DNA of 64,000 nucleotides from Pararhodonellum marinum (GTDB lineage Bacteria > Bacteroidota > Bacteroidia > Cytophagales > Cyclobacteriaceae). Both the position numbers and the translations under genes were made by a program. Where the stretch lies: assembly GCF_015354735.1 (NCBI RefSeq), contig NZ_JACEFJ010000002.1:62001-126000 (forward strand), read 5' to 3'. This document shows positions 60,251 through 64,000 of this stretch, piece by piece. Each line of letters opens with the position of its first letter. Positions within the stretch are counted from its first letter, which is position 1. The notes under the pieces were generated by a model that was not told the origin of the DNA, ran no database searches, and saw nothing but the letters and a program-made list of their open reading frames with translations.

Positions 60251-60771
60251 ACAGCACATAACGCAAAAAAGCATGCCAGAATTTCATTGCCATGAATTTA
60301 GGGGTGTAGAGATATGGGAAGGTTGCCATCAATCCCTCATTTTTTTAACAGCTGGTTAAAACGCCCCTGATAAGTCTGTAGATAATTTCTTTGCGTAGCA
60401 GAATGGAGAAAGGAGGCGGCCACCATTTTTTCAACCAATTCTTTTTTGGAGAGCTTTAAAATAAAAATTACTGCAAATGGGGCACTATAAAGCACTTTTG
60501 GTTATAAAAATTTATGTATGTACGCAATGATGCCAGTAAAATGGTAATACAATTCACGCCTCCAAACTGAAATGTCCCGTACATCTCTGCCCTACAGGCG
60601 GGCCTGCCCGACAGACATGAGACTTCGGGCTTCGGACTTCCAACCCTTTTGAACAAGAATATTGGGTTACTGGCAAAGAAGCGGGTAACCATTTAAAAAT
60701 TTACTCCATTTTTTAATCTTGTAAAAAAAAAGGGTGAAAAAACACCCTTAAAACACTGAATATTAACTGTG
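60251..60771. other. Gene-free gap before tRNA-Arg
   Basis: About 520 bp. It holds a GC-rich palindromic word near 60597-60615 (GCGGGCCTGCCCGACAGAC), then ACTTCGGGCTTCGGACTTCC, and the tRNA terminator at 60723-60749. No credible ORF on either strand. Confidence 0.55.
60723..60749 (-). terminator. Rho-independent terminator after tRNA-Arg
   Basis: Arms AAGGGTG (60730-60736) and CACCCTT (60743-60749) around a 6-nt loop; on the minus strand a T-run of eight follows. It is 22 nt beyond the tRNA 3' end. Confidence 0.85.
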
Positions 60772-60843
60772 TAGCCTCGACAGGAATCGAACCTGTATCT
60801 AAAGTTTAGGAAACTTCTATTCTATCCATTGAACTACGAGGCC
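60772..60843 (-). tRNA. tRNA-Arg, anticodon CCT (reads AGG)
   Basis: 72-nt cloverleaf on the minus strand. Acceptor GGCCTCG pairs with CGAGGCT (one G-T), the D arm is GTTC...GAAT, the anticodon stem GAAGT/ACTTT encloses the loop TTCCTAA with anticodon CCT, and the T arm ACAGG-TTCGATT-CCTGT is perfect. CCA is not encoded; the discriminator base is A. Partial copies of its 5' half lie directly upstream on its own strand (60853-60945). Confidence 0.93.
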
Positions 60844-60852
60844 ATTTTTATA

Positions 60853-60945
60853 GAAACCTTCTATTCTATCCCCGTCCGACTGGCGTCTGCCGGGCAAGCA
60901 TTGAACTACGAGGCCATATTTTTATAAATACCTTCTATTCTACAC
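60853..60945 (-). pseudogene. Broken partial copies of the tRNA-Arg 5' half
   Basis: 60853-60916 repeats the 5' part of the tRNA (acceptor strand, D arm and start of the anticodon arm: on the plus strand CTTCTATTCTATCC and ATTGAACTACGAGGCC), but 28 unrelated bases (60872-60899, CCGTCCGACTGGCGTCTGCC...) split the D loop. A third, shorter copy (CCTTCTATTCTACACC) lies at about 60930-60945. The flanking ATTTTTATA also repeats, so the unit is a tandem duplication of about 45 bp. None can make a tRNA. Confidence 0.8.
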
Positions 60946-61045
60946 CCAAAACCTGTTCGGTTTCTCATCTCTGAGATTTTTGACGCTGATTTCAGGTCGC
61001 AATTTAAACCATAATTACCCATTCACGCAAATATATTTAATGGCA

Positions 61046-61078
61046 TTTGTTCATTTCGAATATAAAGCCTTATCTTTG
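61046..61078 (+). promoter_or_regulatory. Bacteroidota-type promoter of the rpsP operon
   Basis: TTTG (61046-61049), 21-nt spacer, TATCTTTG (61071-61078): both boxes match consensus exactly. It leaves a leader of about 45 nt, AT-rich with a GGATGGAC/GGGATCCATC patch, before the rpsP ATG. Confidence 0.75.
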
Positions 61079-61132
61079 CAGTCCAAAAATAGGATGGACG
61101 GGATCCATCAATTCACTAAAAATCAATACAAT

Positions 61133-61756
61133 ATGGCAGTAAAAATCAGATTAGCGCGTAGAGGCCGAAAGAGAATGGCCATCTATGACGTTGTCGTAGC
61201 TGATGCTAGAGCTCCACGGGATGGACGCTTTATCGAAAAACTGGGGACTTATAATCCCAACACTGACCCCGCGTCAATCAACATCAACAATGAGCGCGCT
61301 CTTAAATGGTTGTTGAACGGTGCACAGCCTTCCGATACGGTAAAGGCCATGCTTTCTTACCGAGGCGTATTGCTTCAGAAACACCTTCAAATCGGAGTGT
61401 TGAAAGGGGCTATCACCCAAGAAGATGCCGATGCAAAATTCGAAGCTTGGAAGACCTCCAAAGATGCTGCGATCTCCAGCAAAGTAGAGAAATTATCCAA
61501 AGCCAAGCAGGATGCTTTCAAGAAGGCCTTTGATGCGGAGACAGCTAAAAATCAAGCCCGTCTTGACGCGATCCAAGCCAAGGAAGATGAAGCCAAAGCC
61601 GCCCTTGCTGCTGAAACTGCAGAAGCGGAAGCCGAGGCGAGCGCAAGTGTTGAGGAAGCTCCTGAAGCTACCGATACAACTGCGGATGCTCCTGACGCCT
61701 CAGCTGAAGGTGAAGCTCCCGAGGCCTCGGCTGAAAGCGAAGAGAACAAAGCTTAA
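61133..61756 (+). CDS. rpsP: 30S ribosomal protein S16 with long C-terminal extension
   Basis: 207 aa from the ATG at 61133, which gives the canonical [13 protein letters not shown] start; the 51-codon upstream extension covers the promoter and is rejected. The S16 core ends near residue 80. Residues 80-150 are a charged helix and the last 45 are almost only A, E, S, D, P and T (for example [13 protein letters not shown]). Long S16 tails are usual in Bacteroidota. First gene of rpsP-rimM-trmD-rplS. Confidence 0.97.
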   Translation: MAVKIRLARRGRKRMAIYDVVVADARAPRDGRFIEKLGTYNPNTDPASININNERALKWLLNGAQPSDTVKAMLSYRGVLLQKHLQIGVLKGAITQEDADAKFEAWKTSKDAAISSKVEKLSKAKQDAFKKAFDAETAKNQARLDAIQAKEDEAKAALAAETAEAEAEASASVEEAPEATDTTADAPDASAEGEAPEASAESEENKA

Positions 61757-61770
61757 GATTTACCCCAACC

Positions 61771-62301
61771 ATGAACAAAGACAGCTGTTTCCAGCTTGGC
61801 TACATTGCTAAAGTTCATGGCCTACATGGAGAAATTGTTGCAGTCCTTGATGTAGACTTTCCTGAGGAATACGAAAATTTGGAACATGTCTTCATCGAGC
61901 AAAAATCCAGGCTGGTGCCTTTCTTCTTTGAACATTTTGTCCTTCAGCCTAACAACAGGTTTTTGGCTAAATTTGAAGAATATGACACACTGGATCAAGC
62001 AAGTAGCTTGGTGGGGTCGGAATTGTACCTCCCCCTCAGCCAACTGCCCAAATTGCAGGATGACCAATATTATTTCCATGAACTCATAGGGTTTGAAGTG
62101 CAAGATGAAGCACTTGGAGCATTGGGAGAAATCAAAACCATCTACGATCTAGAAACCCAAATACTATTGGGGGTAGACTACAAAGGAAAAGAAATTTTGA
62201 TTCCTACACAGGACGAAATCATTCCAAAAGTGGATAAGGCAGCAAAAAAAGTTTACTGCCGATTGCCGGAAGGCTTACTTGAAATTTATCTGGAAGACTG
62301 A
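61771..62301 (+). CDS. rimM: Ribosome maturation factor RimM
   Basis: 176 aa. The N-terminal RimM barrel (QLGYIAKVHGLHGEIVAVLD) and C-terminal PRC-barrel (YYFHELIGFEVQDE...ILIPTQDEII) are both present. It helps mature the 30S head through S19. Fifteen nt after rpsP and 3 nt before trmD. Confidence 0.95.
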   Translation: MNKDSCFQLGYIAKVHGLHGEIVAVLDVDFPEEYENLEHVFIEQKSRLVPFFFEHFVLQPNNRFLAKFEEYDTLDQASSLVGSELYLPLSQLPKLQDDQYYFHELIGFEVQDEALGALGEIKTIYDLETQILLGVDYKGKEILIPTQDEIIPKVDKAAKKVYCRLPEGLLEIYLED

Positions 62302-62304
62302 CGC

Positions 62305-63003
62305 ATGCACATTGACATCATCACCGTTGTACCTGGCTTGCTGGAGGGACCTTTTTCCCACTCTATACTCAAAAGAGCGGAAGACAAGGGACTTGCGAGC
62401 ATCAAGGTACACAACCTGCGGGATTATGCCACCGGCAAACAGAAGCAGGTGGATGATTACGCCTTTGGTGGTGGAGCAGGCATGGTCATGATGATAGGCC
62501 CCATAGAACGCTGCATTCAGGCCCTTTCCAAAGAAAGAGCCTACGATGAAATCATCTACATGAGCCCGGACGGAATTCCCTTTGACCAACAAATGGCCAA
62601 CGGACTTTCTCTCAAGAGCAACCTGATGATCCTTTGCGGTCATTATAAAGGGGTAGATGAACGGGTAAGACAGAAATGGATCACCAAAGAAATCAGTATT
62701 GGGGATTTTGTCTTATCTGGCGGTGAACTGGCAGCTGCTGTGGTAGCTGATGCGGTTATCAGGTTGATTCCGGGAGTGCTCAATGATGAGACCTCGGCAC
62801 TGACCGACTCCTTCCAAGACGGATTGCTGGCACCTCCAGTTTACACCCGCCCCGCCAATTATGAGGGCATGGAGGTACCTGAAGTATTGCTTTCTGGACA
62901 TCAAGCCAAAATAGATCAATGGCGGTTTGAAGCATCGGTTCGTCGGACCAAAGAAAGAAGACCTGACCTTTTGAAGGACAAGGATTCCGGATCCGCCGAT
63001 TGA
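62305..63003 (+). CDS. trmD: tRNA (guanine-37-N1)-methyltransferase
   Basis: 232 aa SPOUT-class enzyme making m1G37 in tRNAs with G36. Knotted SAM site residues appear in [13 protein letters not shown] and [29 protein letters not shown] and the C-terminal [10 protein letters not shown] are family marks. Third gene of the operon. Confidence 0.98.
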   Translation: MHIDIITVVPGLLEGPFSHSILKRAEDKGLASIKVHNLRDYATGKQKQVDDYAFGGGAGMVMMIGPIERCIQALSKERAYDEIIYMSPDGIPFDQQMANGLSLKSNLMILCGHYKGVDERVRQKWITKEISIGDFVLSGGELAAAVVADAVIRLIPGVLNDETSALTDSFQDGLLAPPVYTRPANYEGMEVPEVLLSGHQAKIDQWRFEASVRRTKERRPDLLKDKDSGSAD

Positions 63004-63066
63004 AATTAACCTGGAGAAATTATTCGAACAACAAACCGCGCAGCGGTAACAAAAAAATATAAAGCT

Positions 63067-63429
63067 ATGAGCGAACTACTTAAATTTTTAGAAGCGGAGT
63101 CCAACGAGGCTAGGTCCAAGTTCCCTTCATTCAAAGCGGGTGATACGATCAACGTACACGTGAAGATTACAGAAGGTAACAAGGAGCGTATTCAGCAATT
63201 CCAAGGCACCGTCATCCAAAGGAAAAACCCAAATTCTAACGGTGAAACCTTCACTGTGAGGAAAATTTCCAATGGTATCGGCGTAGAAAGAATTTTTCCA
63301 CTTTTGTCCCCAAGCATCGAGAAAATCGAATTGATCAGAGAAGGCAAAGTGAGAAGAGCCAGACTTTACTACCTCAGAGGACGTCAAGGTAAGGCAGCCA
63401 AAATCAAAGAAAAACGTTCTTTCAAATAA
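63067..63429 (+). CDS. rplS: 50S ribosomal protein L19
   Basis: 120 aa. Landmarks [46 protein letters not shown], and [15 protein letters not shown]. Sits at the 30S/50S interface. Sixty-three nt after trmD; a terminator follows at once, so it closes the operon. Confidence 0.98.
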   Translation: MSELLKFLEAESNEARSKFPSFKAGDTINVHVKITEGNKERIQQFQGTVIQRKNPNSNGETFTVRKISNGIGVERIFPLLSPSIEKIELIREGKVRRARLYYLRGRQGKAAKIKEKRSFK

Positions 63430-63448
63430 GAACCAGCACTTTATACCG

Positions 63449-63478
63449 AAAGGGATGCGCATTGCATCCCTTTTTTTT
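63449..63478 (+). terminator. Rho-independent terminator of the rpsP-rplS operon
   Basis: AAAGGGATGC and GCATCCCTTT arms around a short loop, ending in a run of eight T. Twenty nt beyond the rplS stop. Confidence 0.92.
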
Positions 63479-63601
63479 GCTCTGATTTTTTTCCCCTCAT
63501 CAAACCAACCTTATGTGTTTTTGGGCCAAAATCAAATCCCAAACTTTTAGCAAATACCACGCTTACTTTATAATTTGGAAGCCTAATCCAATACCATTCC
63601 A

Positions 63602-64000
63602 TTGTCCGGTTTTTTTGATACCAAAATAGAATTTCTACGCGGGGTTGGTCCCCAAAAAGGAGCCCTGATCAACAAAGAGCTCAACATTTTTACCTTTGGG
63701 GAAATGATTCAGCACTACCCTTTCCGCTATGAGGACCGAAGTAGGTTTTTTAAAGTCAAGGAATTGAGGGAGGATCTCGAACACGTGCAGGTGATTGCCA
63801 AGATCAGGCACATTGAAACCATCGGTATGGGCAGGAAAAAAAGGCTTGTCGCCCATGTGACAGATGAAACCGGGGAGATGGAGCTCACTTGGTTTAAGGG
63901 CATACAGTGGGTGGTAAAAAAGCTGGTCATTGGTACCCCTTATGTCATTTTTGGCAAACCAAATCGCTTTGGAAGAAAATTCTCTATCGCCCACCCGGAG
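63602..64000 (+). CDS. recG: ATP-dependent DNA helicase RecG (3' truncated by window edge)
   Basis: 133 codons are visible, open to the window end. The TTG at 63602 gives SGFFDTKIEFLRGVGPQKGALINKELNI, the start usual for Bacteroidota RecG; no ATG fits in frame before 63706. YPFRYEDRSRF and the OB-like wedge region (VAHVTDETGEMELTWFKG) identify the N-terminal wedge domain that binds branched DNA. The helicase motor lies beyond the window. RecG reverses stalled forks. Confidence 0.9.
   Translation, partial: MSGFFDTKIEFLRGVGPQKGALINKELNIFTFGEMIQHYPFRYEDRSRFFKVKELREDLEHVQVIAKIRHIETIGMGRKKRLVAHVTDETGEMELTWFKGIQWVVKKLVIGTPYVIFGKPNRFGRKFSIAHPE

Noticed and set aside
60772-60945. Integration (att) site of a mobile element at tRNA-Arg
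   Set aside because: The duplicated part is the tRNA 5' half, there is no integrase, and no second 3'-end copy is seen in the window.

Overview
The window is chromosomal DNA of a Bacteroidota bacterium, most likely order Cytophagales and probably family Cyclobacteriaceae. The evidence is moderate GC, promoters of the TTTG-N(17-23)-TAnnTTTG type, a type IX secretion tail on one large exported protein, DUF4270 and DUF4105 proteins, an S16 with a long acidic tail, and a bacterial geranylgeranylglyceryl-phosphate synthase. Genus is inference. I see no prophage, IS element, plasmid gene or CRISPR array; nearly everything is ordinary core genome in short operons, with repeats confined to gaps.

Layout. 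1-9466: the end of an M16 peptidase, ispF, mnmD, an M19 dipeptidase, a kynurenine block (3-hydroxyanthranilate dioxygenase, kynureninase, kynurenine monooxygenase) that leads towards quinolinate and NAD, mtgA, a methyltransferase and hflX. 9707-17574: rfbC, a CpsB-like phosphatase and an epimerase (surface sugar), then a TPR protein, a ComA-like phosphosulfolactate synthase, a DUF368/PopT lipid-carrier translocase, aroE and PIN-PhoH. 17575-21730: a repeat-rich gap, a small exported protein, two LytTR response regulators and their sensor kinase. 21731-33754: uvrA, an AsmA-like protein, a lytic transglycosylase, a LOG protein, a four-gene set ending in the ether-lipid enzyme, an AraC regulator, an acyl-CoA dehydrogenase and a YugP-like protease.

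33788-44092: a flippase-like protein with panD and panC, divergent from a degenerate half glycogen synthase, a DUF4270 lipoprotein and glmS; then a DUF1460 protein, a MazF-type toxin-antitoxin pair, a repeat patch and an ABC-F ATPase. 44278-52241: prmA, tpiA, recX, an AlbA_2 protein, a small barrel protein, uvrB and DUF4105. 52251-60250: a T9SS cargo protein, a four-gene cluster that looks devoted to D-amino acid/peptide use (GntP permease, RidA, D-threonine-aldolase-like enzyme, M19 dipeptidase), a tiny Lys-rich ORF and a DUF922 protein. 60723-64000: tRNA-Arg(CCT) with broken partial copies beside it, the classical rpsP-rimM-trmD-rplS operon, and the start of recG.

I found no clear new defence or mobile system. 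The best leads are: a glycosyltransferase-fold protein that has lost its sugar-nucleotide motif and its second domain but is translationally coupled to a lipoprotein and glmS; tandem copies of the 5' half of tRNA-Arg, one split by a 28-nt insert; a duplicated 3' end of the DUF4105 gene flanking 0.8 kb of non-coding DNA; several intergenic repeat families; and enzymes for unusual lipids (ComA-like, GGGP synthase, PopT).
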